Positions 10,073 to 18,700 of a stretch of DNA of 64,000 nucleotides are shown here, piece by piece (within the stretch, counting starts at the first letter, position 1; each line of letters starts with the position of its first letter). The notes below the pieces were generated by a model. That model was given only the letters and a program-made list of their open reading frames with translations, did no database searches and was not told the origin of the DNA. Source of the DNA: Microcoleus sp. FACHB-68. Its GTDB lineage: Bacteria; Cyanobacteriota; Cyanobacteriia; Cyanobacteriales; Oscillatoriaceae. The DNA is taken from the NCBI RefSeq assembly GCF_014695715.1, contig NZ_JACJOT010000013.1, positions 248,001 to 312,000 on the forward strand, read 5' to 3'. Position numbers and translations under genes: made by a program.

Positions 10073-10969
10073 ATGAAGCGAAAAACGTTAAGACATCTGC
10101 TGCTGGGCGAATTTTCCTTTAAACGTTTAGGACGCTCTGCCATTATTATTTATGCCTTTGTTTGTTTTTACGCGTACTTTTTTACAGATCGATTGATTTT
10201 TCAGCCACCTGTAGCCAGTTATGAGGATTCTCGTGAGACGATCAAGCTGATCTCAGCGGATGGTATTCAGATTGCTGCTATCTATTTGCCGAATCGAGAG
10301 GCAACTCACACGATTCTCTACAGCCACGGAAATGCAGAAGATTTGGGGAATATTCGCTGGATGCTTGAGGATTTGCAGAAGATGGGGTTTGCTGTCTTCG
10401 CTTATGATTATCGGGGCTATGGGATAAGTGAGGGGAAAGCGACTGAGCAGGGTGCTTATGGGGATATTAACGCTGCCTATAATTATCTGACGCAGAAGCT
10501 GGGTGTGTCACCGGCACGAATTATTATCTACGGACGTTCGGTGGGTTCTGGGCCATCCGTTAATTTAGCGAGTCGGGTTAATGCTGCCGGTTTGATCTTA
10601 GAAAACCCTTTTCTCTCGGCTTTTCGGGTGATTACACGCATTCCGATTGTACCGTTTGACAAGTTTAGCAATATTGACAAAATTCAGCAGGTGCGCTGTC
10701 CGGTTTTGGTCATGCATGGCACTGCTGATGATCTGATTCCATTTTGGCACGGGCAGCAATTGTTTGCGGCTGCAAATGAACCGAAGCGCTTTTTGTGGGT
10801 TGAGGGTGCTGGCCATAATGATGTGATGGAAGTGGCCGGCGATCAGTATGCCAAAGCGTTGCGGGAGTTCGTTCAGTTGCTAAAAACTCGCTCCTTAACC
10901 TCTGTCTCTGACTCGCTTCCCGCCCACGATGATGTTACTTCTCAAGCAATTCTACGAGGCCGGCGATAA
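10073..10969 (+). CDS. Membrane-anchored alpha/beta hydrolase (ABHD17/FrsA-like)
   Basis: The protein has 298 residues from the ATG at 10073; an in-frame GTG at 10061 is an alternative start, and neither has a clear Shine-Dalgarno sequence. A basic N-terminus precedes one hydrophobic helix (about 20-38, AIIIYAFVCFYAYFF), which probably anchors it in the membrane. The hydrolase fold then shows the oxyanion region YSHGNAEDLGN, the nucleophile elbow YGRSVGSGPS, the acid in HGTADDLIP and the catalytic histidine in EGAGHNDV. The family includes serine esterases and thioesterases; the substrate cannot be read from sequence. Its 3' end overlaps the convergent M28 peptidase gene by 35 bp. Confidence 0.88.
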   Translation: MKRKTLRHLLLGEFSFKRLGRSAIIIYAFVCFYAYFFTDRLIFQPPVASYEDSRETIKLISADGIQIAAIYLPNREATHTILYSHGNAEDLGNIRWMLEDLQKMGFAVFAYDYRGYGISEGKATEQGAYGDINAAYNYLTQKLGVSPARIIIYGRSVGSGPSVNLASRVNAAGLILENPFLSAFRVITRIPIVPFDKFSNIDKIQQVRCPVLVMHGTADDLIPFWHGQQLFAAANEPKRFLWVEGAGHNDVMEVAGDQYAKALREFVQLLKTRSLTSVSDSLPAHDDVTSQAILRGRR

Positions 10970-11867
10970 CTTTTTGTAAACCGGCAACGACGCGGGCAGT
11001 GCTGTCAAAGTCGATTTTATCGGGCGTATCTTGTGGGGTGTGGTAGTAGGGATAGCGGAAGGGCGCGGTATCTGTCACCATAATCGCCTGATAACCTTGC
11101 TGCCAGAATGCCCATTGATCTGACCAACCGACGCCGGGAACGTCTGCCGGCAGGGCTGCGCCTTCGCTGGGAAATTTCGCATGGGTACGGAAAGCGCCAA
11201 CAACTTGTTGCAATAGTTGAGCGCTTTCTGAGTTGCTAACAAAACCGATGAAGTTGCCCGTGAGGGGATAGCTGGCAGCGAGGGGCAAGGGGTATTTCTG
11301 GCTGCCAATTTCGTCGGAGTAGTAGCCGATGGTTTCTAGGCTAAGCATGGCAACGACTTTTTCATGACGCTTATGGCAGCGTTGGGCATACCGCAGGCTG
11401 CCCATAGAAGGGGTGCCAAAAAATGGGGCTTCTTCGTTGACAAAGGCGACAAAGCGCAGGGTTCTAGACGGTTTTGTGCCGGCAAATGCTCTAGCTAAAG
11501 CAAGTACGGCGGCTGTGCCGGTGCCGTTATCATTCGCGCCGGCACAGTTGGGAACCGAGTCATAATGACCGCCAATGATGACAATTTCATCTAGCTTGTC
11601 AGTGCCGGCAATCTCAACTTCCAGGTTATGGAACGTTTGCCCGTCGATGTCAAAACTTTGCCGGTGGACTTGATAGCCGCTATCTACAAATGAGACTTCT
11701 AAAAAATTTGCAGCAGCAGTGAGCTGTTGATAGCGCCAGCAGTTACGCTCTCCAATTTGGCCGGCTAGCTGTTCAATATCCCGCCGCAGGGCGTCTCGAA
11801 TGACGATTTCCTGGGCGGTTAGCGGTAGCATCTCACCACTGTAGCTTTCTCCTGGCATCTGGATCAT
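10935..11867 (-). CDS. M28-family zinc metallopeptidase (aminopeptidase-like)
   Basis: The protein has 310 residues. The M28 signature includes the first metal ligand in IIGGHYDSVPNC, the bridging aspartate in AGANDNGTGTAAVL, the catalytic and metal-binding glutamates in FVNEEAPFFGTPSMGS, and the late ligand region YPYYHTPQDTPDKIDF. No signal peptide is visible, so it is probably cytoplasmic. The family cleaves N-terminal residues from peptides; some members act on modified substrates, so the true substrate is open. The ATG at 11867 follows AAGGAA at suitable spacing. It lies 112 bp downstream of gcvT on the same strand and converges on, and overlaps, the hydrolase gene. Confidence 0.9.
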   Translation of the reverse strand: MIQMPGESYSGEMLPLTAQEIVIRDALRRDIEQLAGQIGERNCWRYQQLTAAANFLEVSFVDSGYQVHRQSFDIDGQTFHNLEVEIAGTDKLDEIVIIGGHYDSVPNCAGANDNGTGTAAVLALARAFAGTKPSRTLRFVAFVNEEAPFFGTPSMGSLRYAQRCHKRHEKVVAMLSLETIGYYSDEIGSQKYPLPLAASYPLTGNFIGFVSNSESAQLLQQVVGAFRTHAKFPSEGAALPADVPGVGWSDQWAFWQQGYQAIMVTDTAPFRYPYYHTPQDTPDKIDFDSTARVVAGLQKVIAGLVELLEK

Positions 11868-11979
11868 GGCAAAATTCCTTAATCGCTAAAGCACTTTCAC
11901 AACGAGTTTAAGCACTCAAAAAAATGTCTTCCCTCTGCCTATCTTCTTAGCTGCCCCCGCTCTCCCGCTCTCCCTCTGA

Positions 11980-13140
11980 TTATTTAGAGGGTCGATTCGG
12001 TGAGCGATAAAACGGACGCTTGACAACAACGGCTGGATGTAATTTTCCCCGAATTTCAACTTCGAGTTGTTGGCCGGCAGTGGCTAGCTGGGGAGGAACG
12101 TAAGCCATCGCAATTGGATAGCCCAGTGTGGGTGAGGGTGCGCCACTGGTAACGACGCCCACCGGCTGGCCGGCATGAAGGATGGGATAGCCGTGACGGG
12201 CGATGTGACGTCCTTCCATTTGCAGTCCTACGAGTCGCCGGTTTAAGCCGTCTCGCTTTTGCTGTTCTAGGGCTGATCGACCGATAAAGTCGCCTTTGCT
12301 GTCGAGATGGACAACCCAACCTAAGCCGGCTTCTAGGGGTGTTGCGGTATCATCAATATCTTGCCCATAAAGTGGCATAGCAGCTTCCAAACGCAGGGTA
12401 TCCCGTGCCCCTAGTCCGCAAGGAGTGACGCCGGCTGCCAGGAGATTTCGCCATAGCTGAATGGCAATTTGTGGGTCTACCATGATTTCAAAGCCATCTT
12501 CGCCGGTGTAGCCGGTTCGGGCAAGGAAAGCGGGCGCACCCAGCACGGAAGTTTCTAAATGACCGAAGGGCTTCACCGGCTTGAGATCGGCGTCTACAAA
12601 CGGCTGGAGATAGCTGGCGGCTTGTGGGCCTTGAAGGGCGATCAGGGCTTTTTCTTGGGATAAATCTTGCAAATCAATTTCTGTTGATTTTAGGTGGGCC
12701 AATAGCCATGCTTTGTCTTGGGACTGGGTGGCGGCATTGACGATGATCATTCCTCTGTGTTCACCGCTATCGGTTTGGCCTTGGTAATAGAAGATGATGT
12801 CGTCTAGGATGGTGCCTTGATCGTTTAATAAAACAGTGTACTGGGCTTGTCCTGGTTGCAGCCGGCTCAGATCCGAGGGCACTAAAAACTGAAGCTGTTC
12901 GATTAGCTGTTTACCTTTTAGGGCGAATTTGCCCATGTGGGAGATGTCGAATATTCCCGCTGTGGTGCGAACTGCTTGGTGTTCCTGGTTGATGCCGGCA
13001 TACTGCACCGGCATTAAGAAGCCGGCAAAATCGGTCATCCGGGCATTTAGTTCGACAGAAAGAGCGTACAGGGGTGTCCGGGCGGGTGCTGTTTCTGGAT
13101 GCAAATCTTTGGTTTCGCTGTTGTGGGTTGACTTAGTCAC
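11980..13140 (-). CDS. gcvT: Glycine cleavage system T protein (aminomethyltransferase)
   Basis: The protein has 386 residues. It transfers the methylene group from aminomethyl-GcvH to tetrahydrofolate and releases ammonia. Diagnostic segments are the N-terminal TPLYALSVELNARMTDFAG, then MPVQYAGINQEHQAVRTTAG with FDISHMGK, then GYTGEDGFEIMV, LGARDTLRLEAAMPLYGQD and LGWVVHLDS. The C-terminal barrel has VGVVTSGAPSPTLGYPIAMAY. The start is a GTG at 13140. With gcvH and gcvP it supplies three of the four glycine cleavage components; the shared L protein (dihydrolipoamide dehydrogenase) is not in the window. Confidence 0.97.
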   Translation of the reverse strand: MTKSTHNSETKDLHPETAPARTPLYALSVELNARMTDFAGFLMPVQYAGINQEHQAVRTTAGIFDISHMGKFALKGKQLIEQLQFLVPSDLSRLQPGQAQYTVLLNDQGTILDDIIFYYQGQTDSGEHRGMIIVNAATQSQDKAWLLAHLKSTEIDLQDLSQEKALIALQGPQAASYLQPFVDADLKPVKPFGHLETSVLGAPAFLARTGYTGEDGFEIMVDPQIAIQLWRNLLAAGVTPCGLGARDTLRLEAAMPLYGQDIDDTATPLEAGLGWVVHLDSKGDFIGRSALEQQKRDGLNRRLVGLQMEGRHIARHGYPILHAGQPVGVVTSGAPSPTLGYPIAMAYVPPQLATAGQQLEVEIRGKLHPAVVVKRPFYRSPNRPSK

Positions 13141-13220
13141 AAATTGTTTTTATGCCGGTGAATATTTTCTATATTAAAGGCACTCTTTAAATCTCAAACT
13201 TTGTCGTAGATTCTCTCACT

Positions 13221-13311
13221 ATTGGGCATGGGGCATGGGTCAAGGCTTCGCCAACCTAAAGGTAGGGGCATGGGTCAAGGCTTCGCCAACAAGAACGGTA
13301 GGGGCATGGGG
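13221..13311. repeat. Dispersed GGGCATGGG / AAGGCTTCGCCAAC repeat
   Basis: Two copies of the element GGGCATGGGTCAAGGCTTCGCC occur back to back, separated by an AACCTAAAGGTAG-like spacer. They match the array at 8934-9017. GGCTTCGCC can form a very short hairpin. Confidence 0.85.
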
Positions 13312-13367
13312 AACTGGCCACTCAGGACTCAGAACTCAGCACTAACTTTACTCAGCACTCAGCACTA

Positions 13368-13399
13368 AAGAAAAGGCTCAAGCATTGCTGCCTGAGCCT
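13368..13399 (-). terminator. Terminator of the RRM protein gene
   Basis: AGGCTCA (13374-13380) pairs with TGAGCCT (13393-13399). On the minus strand the stem is followed by TTTCTTT. It lies about 90 nt after the RRM gene stop. Confidence 0.7.
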
Positions 13400-13484
13400 G
13401 TTTAGATTAAATTACTTCCTGAGACTGATAGCGCTTAAAAGTGAATTAAGCTTTCTTGTCTGAGTCTGGATTTGGCTTCACAAC

Positions 13485-13790
13485 TTAGTAGCGGCGAGAG
13501 AAGCTGTTGTTCCGCCGGCCACCACCGCCACCACCAGGACCGCGATCCTCACGAGGCTTGGCTTTGTTCACTTTCAGATCCCGGCCCATCCATTCAGCAC
13601 CATCAAGCGCTTCAATGGCTGCGGTTTCTTCGGCTTCGGTTTCCATTTCAACGAAACCAAAACCACGAGGACGACCTGTTTCCCGGTCGGTGGGTAGCTG
13701 AACACGCTTGACAGAACCATATTCTGCAAAAACGGCGCTCAAGTCTTCTTGGGTCACTTCGTAGGATAGATTGCCTACATAAATAGACAT
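13485..13790 (-). CDS. Cyanobacterial RRM-type RNA-binding protein
   Basis: The protein has 101 residues and one RNA-recognition motif: RNP2 is IYVGNLSY at residues 3-10 and RNP1 is RGFGFVEM at about 42-49. A short glycine-rich tail (GPGGGGGGRRNN) follows, ending in SFSRRY. This is the architecture of the cyanobacterial Rbp family, often cold-induced and implicated in RNA stability or mRNA localisation. The 3' side has a clear terminator (13368-13399). The gap to the next upstream feature, the tRNA, leaves room for a long 5' leader, which is common for this family; I could not define the promoter. Confidence 0.93.
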   Translation of the reverse strand: MSIYVGNLSYEVTQEDLSAVFAEYGSVKRVQLPTDRETGRPRGFGFVEMETEAEETAAIEALDGAEWMGRDLKVNKAKPREDRGPGGGGGGRRNNSFSRRY

Positions 13791-14077
13791 AAATTGTCTC
13801 CAAAACTCAATAGGTGTAGAGATTGATATTTCGGAGAGTAGCTTGTCAAGATCAAAAGGAAAATGCCTGTCAACACTAGAAACAAACGCTGCAACCGAAT
13901 TTAACTCTCAAATACGATCCTAGCATAGCTTTCAGCCTTGAGGAGGAGATTTGCCAACGCGTGAGAAAATCAATAGCTGGCTGTGAAAGTATAAGGATAT
14001 ATCATCAATTTTGACCAAATTTTGCTTGCCTGAGCGCAAAATATTGGCACCGATCACATTATTTTATGCAGATTATA

Positions 14078-14150
14078 TGGAGCTAAGCGGACTCGAACCG
14101 CTGACCCCCTCAATGCCATTGAGGTGCTCTACCAACTGAGCTATAGCCCC
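14078..14150 (-). tRNA. tRNA-Ala (anticodon GGC)
   Basis: The minus strand folds as a standard 73-nt tRNA. The acceptor GGGGCTA pairs with TAGCTCC (one G-T), the D arm is GCTCAGTTGGTAGAGC, and the anticodon arm CCTCA-ATGGCAT-TGAGG reads GGC. The T arm has GGTTCGAGTCC. CCA is not encoded. Confidence 0.97.
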
Positions 14151-14221
14151 TTCCAGCGCTTTATTATCTTGCCTTAAGTGTTAGCGATTCGTCAAGTCTT
14201 TTTCACCGGCTTTTTTTATTT

Positions 14222-14264
14222 AACTGAAAGCTAGGGTGATCATCTCAGATTCTAGCTTTCGGTT
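14222..14264. terminator. 13-bp hairpin downstream of the 14277-14618 gene
   Basis: AACTGAAAGCTAG (14222-14234) pairs with CTAGCTTTCGGTT (14252-14264), including one G-T pair. It begins 12 nt past the stop of the minus-strand membrane protein. There is no T run on the minus strand, so it may be a processing or stability hairpin rather than a classical terminator. Confidence 0.5.
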
Positions 14265-14276
14265 TATAACTGGGCC

Positions 14277-14618
14277 TTATCTCAGACGCAGCTGTGTTGT
14301 TGTCTGCAAGTTAGAAGCCGGCATGACTTCGCTACCGACGAAGGGGATACCTTCATCCATTAGCCCATCCCATTCAGAAACCCAGCTTAGATATTCTTGA
14401 TCGATTGATCCATCAAGTGAATAAGGCTGCTGGGTCATTTGTGTGACGTAGCCGATATAGCCACCCATCAAAAAATAAACCGCCACCATAGCCGCTGCTG
14501 CTGTTGCAACTAGGGTGCCGGCCAACATTAAGGCAAACTCCTGGTTTTCCACTGCCTCTTGCATCAGGTGCAGTGACCAAGCTACCAGGGCAATAACAAT
14601 AATCAGTATTATGAACAT
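14277..14618 (-). CDS. Small two-helix membrane protein, unknown function
   Basis: The protein has 113 residues from the ATG at 14618; an upstream in-frame GTG at 14663 would add 15 residues. It has two hydrophobic helices, MFIILIIVIALVAWSLHLM at the N-terminus and ALMLAGTLVATAAAAMVAVYFLMGG at about 28-52. A soluble acidic tail follows (YLSWVSEWDGLMDEGIPFVG). No family is recognised. It lies alone between tRNA-Ala and hisF on the same strand, with a hairpin just after its stop. Confidence 0.65.
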   Translation of the reverse strand: MFIILIIVIALVAWSLHLMQEAVENQEFALMLAGTLVATAAAAMVAVYFLMGGYIGYVTQMTQQPYSLDGSIDQEYLSWVSEWDGLMDEGIPFVGSEVMPASNLQTTTQLRLR

Positions 14619-14767
14619 CACTTTACATAATTTAACTTTTGATATCTTGACATATTGTAACACTTAGCTCAATAAGTGCAACGAGCTGATGTCAAGTCTT
14701 GGTTCCCTGGTTTTTTGGCAAAGTGAGAAGCTTGGAAACTGCATCCTTCCTAATTTCTCATAATCCT

Positions 14768-15538
14768 TTAGAGCAAACGCACGGGGACTTGATGGGCGGC
14801 TAAGTGTTGTTTAATTTCAGAGACGGTTAACTGTCCGTAATGCAGCAGAGAGGCTAAAAGAGCGGCTTCTGCTTGACCGGCACTGAGGGCTTCATAAATG
14901 TGATGACAGTTGCCGGCACCACCTGAAGCAATGACTGGAATTTGCACTTGTTCAGCAATCGAGCGGGTTAACGCTAAGTCATACCCAGCTTGAGTTCCAT
15001 CGGCATCCATACTCGTCACCAGCAGCTCACCTGCACCGCGCTGCTCAACTTCTTTCGCCCATGCCAGCGCATCAATGCCGGTGTTTTCTCGTCCGCCCCT
15101 GACATAGACATCCCAGCCTGGATTTGCTGGATCGGAGCGCCGGCGGGCATCTATAGCCACTACAATACACTGGTTGCCAAACCGCTCACTGGCCTTATTA
15201 ATAAACTCAGGATCGCGCACAGCAGCGGAGTTTACGCTCACTTTATCCGCACCGGCTCGTAACAATTTTTTAATAGTTTCTAAGTTTTGGATGCCGCCGC
15301 CGACTGTCAACGGTATAAATACCTGTTCTGCGGTGCGGTACACCACGTCATAGATAATATCGCGGTCTTCATGAGTGGCTGTAATATCCAGAAACACCAA
15401 TTCATCGGCACCGGCCTCATTGTAAACCTGAGCTAGCTCTACCGGATCGCCGGCATCCCGCAGGTTGACAAAATTCACACCTTTGACGACCCGACCGGCT
15501 TTAACATCCAGGCAGGGTAAAATTCGCTTGGCCAGCAT
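14768..15538 (-). CDS. hisF: Imidazole glycerol phosphate synthase, cyclase subunit
   Basis: The protein has 256 residues, the normal HisF length. With HisH it converts PRFAR to imidazole-glycerol phosphate and AICAR in histidine synthesis. The half-barrel repeats begin [20 protein letters not shown], in which the first catalytic aspartate lies in CLDVK. The partner aspartate is in [14 protein letters not shown]. Phosphate-binding loops are LTVGGGIQ and IASGGAGN. I set the start at the ATG at 15538 because AAAGGAG sits 5 nt upstream; the longer frame to 15559 would include that ribosome-binding site. hisH is not adjacent. Confidence 0.97.
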   Translation of the reverse strand: MLAKRILPCLDVKAGRVVKGVNFVNLRDAGDPVELAQVYNEAGADELVFLDITATHEDRDIIYDVVYRTAEQVFIPLTVGGGIQNLETIKKLLRAGADKVSVNSAAVRDPEFINKASERFGNQCIVVAIDARRRSDPANPGWDVYVRGGRENTGIDALAWAKEVEQRGAGELLVTSMDADGTQAGYDLALTRSIAEQVQIPVIASGGAGNCHHIYEALSAGQAEAALLASLLHYGQLTVSEIKQHLAAHQVPVRLL

Positions 15539-15610
15539 AGTAACTCCTTTAAAGTACAAACGCCACTGACAGCGAGTTCTGCTGGCGTTCCGATTATGAA
15601 GATTAACGCA

Positions 15611-15767
15611 AGACAGCCGGTTTTGAAACTATCTAACTGTGTAACTGGATGTGTTACTGGGCTATTCCCTATTTTTCCCTAATTTTGGATGCCGGTTACA
15701 CATCCTGAAGCGGGTGAATTTTGTTCACCTGATTACACACAAATTTTCTTTAATGAACCGGCTGTCT
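15611..15767. repeat. Nested inverted repeats between hisF and the kinase operon
   Basis: The outer arms AGACAGCCGGTT (15611-15622) and AACCGGCTGTCT (15756-15767) are exact inverted repeats of 12 bp. Inside them GGATGTGTTACTGG (15647-15660) and CCGGTTACACATCC (15692-15705) pair with two mismatches. A small hairpin GGTGAA/TTCACC lies near 15713-15729. The element fills most of the 235-bp gap. It may act as the terminator or a structured end of the kinase operon, or it may be a MITE-like insertion. Confidence 0.7.
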
Positions 15768-15773
15768 GCTTGC

Positions 15774-18700
15774 TTAAGAAGCAGTTGAGTTGTTTAGAGG
15801 GATGGGGACAACCGAATTCGCCAATCGCTTTAATGGCAGTGTCACAGTAAACGTCGTGCCGGCACCCAGTTCGCTTTCCACCGCTACCTTGCCGCCGTGT
15901 AAATCCACGCACTGTTTAACGACAGCTAGCCCCAGTCCTGTGCCAGGGAGAGTGCCGACATTTTGGGCGCGATGGAAAGCTTCAAACAATCGAAGTTTAT
16001 CTTCAGCAGGAATGCCAATTCCTTCATCTTGAATTTTGAAGATGATCTCGGAAGCTTGGCAACAAAGTTCAAACCGAATTGTCCCCCCTTGAGGAGAATA
16101 TTTGATAGCATTTGAAAGCAAATTGCCGAGGAGTAGTCGCAACAACTTTGGATCGAGATAAGCTTCGATAAATTCGTTTTGGCTCAGAAAAAAAAGCGTG
16201 TGTTGACCAACTGATCCCATTTGGGTTGCTTGTACCACTTCGCGACAAAATTGCGTTAATTCAACCACGGTTGGGTTAAATGGAAGCCTGCCGGCTGTTG
16301 TTTGGCCGATAAATAAAACATCTTCTAATAATTGAATCATATTCACAACCGAGGTTTGAATTCGCACCAAATGTTCCATTTTTTTCTGATTGTTTTCACT
16401 TGGCCATATTTGAAAGTAATATTCTAGTAAATCTGCAGAAGAAATAATCGTACTTAATGGCGTGCGAAACTCGTGAGAAACCATTGAAACAAAGCGAGTT
16501 TTAAGTTCGCTGAGTTCTTTTTCCTTTTCTAAAGCATTCAGAAGTTCGGCTTCTACTAGCTTGCGTTCGCTAATGTCTTCCGCAATGCCGGCAATACGAT
16601 AAACTTCTCCAAGTTGATTGCGAACAGGAAAAGTCCGCGCCCAAATCCAGCGAATCTCTCCATCAGAGCGCACAATTCGGTACTCTTTATTGATGTATTG
16701 TTCTCCTACCCTGGATTTGTTGAAAGCACTAAGTACGTGCGCTCGATCATCGGGATGGATAGAGTCAAACCACGATCTCGGCTGCTCGTAAAGACTCTGG
16801 CAGGTACGACCCCAAATTTTTTCGTAAGCAGGACTGATGTAGAGCATATCCTTCGCATCAAGAGAAACCATCCAAATCACTTGATGGATGTTTTCTGCAA
16901 GTTGGCGGAAACGCTCTTCGCTATTTTGCAGCAATTCCACAGCCTGCTTGCGTTCGGTGATGTCTTCGACTGTGCCGACATAACCAATTGGCTGGCCTTG
17001 ATCTGACAACAAAGGCGATGATCGGATATGAGCAAAACGAATAATTCCCTCTTTCGTTTGGAAGCGAAACTCGTCAGAGTATTCCCTACGTTCACGAGTA
17101 AATTCAGACCAATCTTGAAATACCCGTTCGCGATCATCTGGATGGATTGAGTTCGTCCAACCTGTTCCTACGCTTTCTTCTAAAGTGAAACCACAGATAG
17201 CTTGACAGCGGGGGTTCGTGTAGCTACACCGGCCTTCAGTATCAGTAATGAAGATACCCACTGGCGAACAGGCACCTAAAGAGCGAAATAATTCTTCGCT
17301 CGATCTTAATTCTTCCTCTGCCTGCTTGCGTTCGGTGATGTTTTGCGCCACAATCATGCCGGCTAAAATTTCACCGCGCTCGTTTTTCACCGGCAGTGCG
17401 TGGGCGCTGTAAATGCGATTTGCATACTGATATTCAGCCTGGGTTTGGGTGCCGGCGAGTGCGGCGCGATAAATCGGTTCTAGGCTTTCACAGTGTTCGG
17501 GTGGGTAGACTTCCCAAATGGTCTTTCCTTCTAATAACTGTTTAGAAAGACCCACGGTTTCTAACTCTTGACCTTCTGCGAGGGTGTAGCGGAGATCTTG
17601 ATCAAACAAGACAACAGCGCCATCAGGGAAATTTCTCGCCAGTGTGGAATAAAGCTCTTGACTTTTTTGCAGAGCAGCCTCTGCTTGCTTGCGTTCTGTA
17701 ATATCTATCCAGACGCCAATAATCTCAAGCACTTCGCTGCTATCGTTGGGGGCGACAACAGCGCGATCAAGAAACCAAAGATAGGAACCATCAGCACACT
17801 GCCAACGGTATTCAACCGTAATTTCGCCTTTTTCGACTATAGTTTCAAAACTGTCGCGTACTCTTTGTTGATCATTAGGATGCAGCCTCGACCCCAACCA
17901 GTAAGGATCGTCAGTGAACTGGTGGCTAGGGAAGCCGGTAATGCGTTCAACATTTTCGCTCACCCACGTAGTCTTGAAGCTGCCGGAGGCGTGTGCACTG
18001 TAGAGCACCACGGGAACTGAGCGCAGGAGGAAAGCTTGTCGCTGTTCGCTCTCTCGCAGCGCCTCTGCTGCGTGCTTGCGCTCGGTGACATCGCGCAAGA
18101 CTGATAAATGCTGGCCGGGGAGAATATGGGCAGTTGCGGAAAACTCTACATCTCGCAACGAACCATCCAGTCGCACAATCCGAAATTCTCCAGTTTGCTG
18201 CCCTTGTTGCAGAAAAATTTGCCACGCTTGGTCAAAATTTACATTCTGCGCTGTAAAGTCTGCTATACAGCGGCCTATGAGCTGTTGCTGGGACAGGCCA
18301 AAAAGGTGACAGGCGGCTGGATTGGCCTGGAGATAACTGCCGGCATCATCTGCAATCAGAATTGCGTCAAGAGCATTGTCAAAGATAGCCCGTAGTTGTT
18401 GTTCTCTCTCAGCTAATGCAGCCGCAGCTTCTACGCGGTCGGTAATATCTCGTACGGTGGCAACAACTGACTCAACGCTACCATCGCTGCCGTGAATTGG
18501 ACTTAAGATGTACTCGAAGTCTCGCAAACCCTTAGCCGTGGGGAACTTCATCTCGGCCCTCAAGGTTAACCCGCGCTCGAAGACTGCTTGCCGTTGGGTG
18601 TCAAATATCTCCATCTTCTGTGCCGGCAACCCTAGCTGAGGCCAAGTTTTCCCGATGATTTCTGTTTGCTGGAAGCCCAAGGTGCTAGCGCCGGCAAGAC

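Larger units (their letters stand above)
13141..13484. other. Repeat-bearing gap between gcvT and the RRM gene
   Basis: This 344-bp gap holds the upstream region of gcvT, degenerate GGGGCAT/AAGGCTTCGCCAAC repeats (13221-13311), a short CTCAGCACT-type direct repeat stretch (about 13320-13366) and the terminator of the RRM gene (13368-13399). No gene is visible. Confidence 0.7.
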
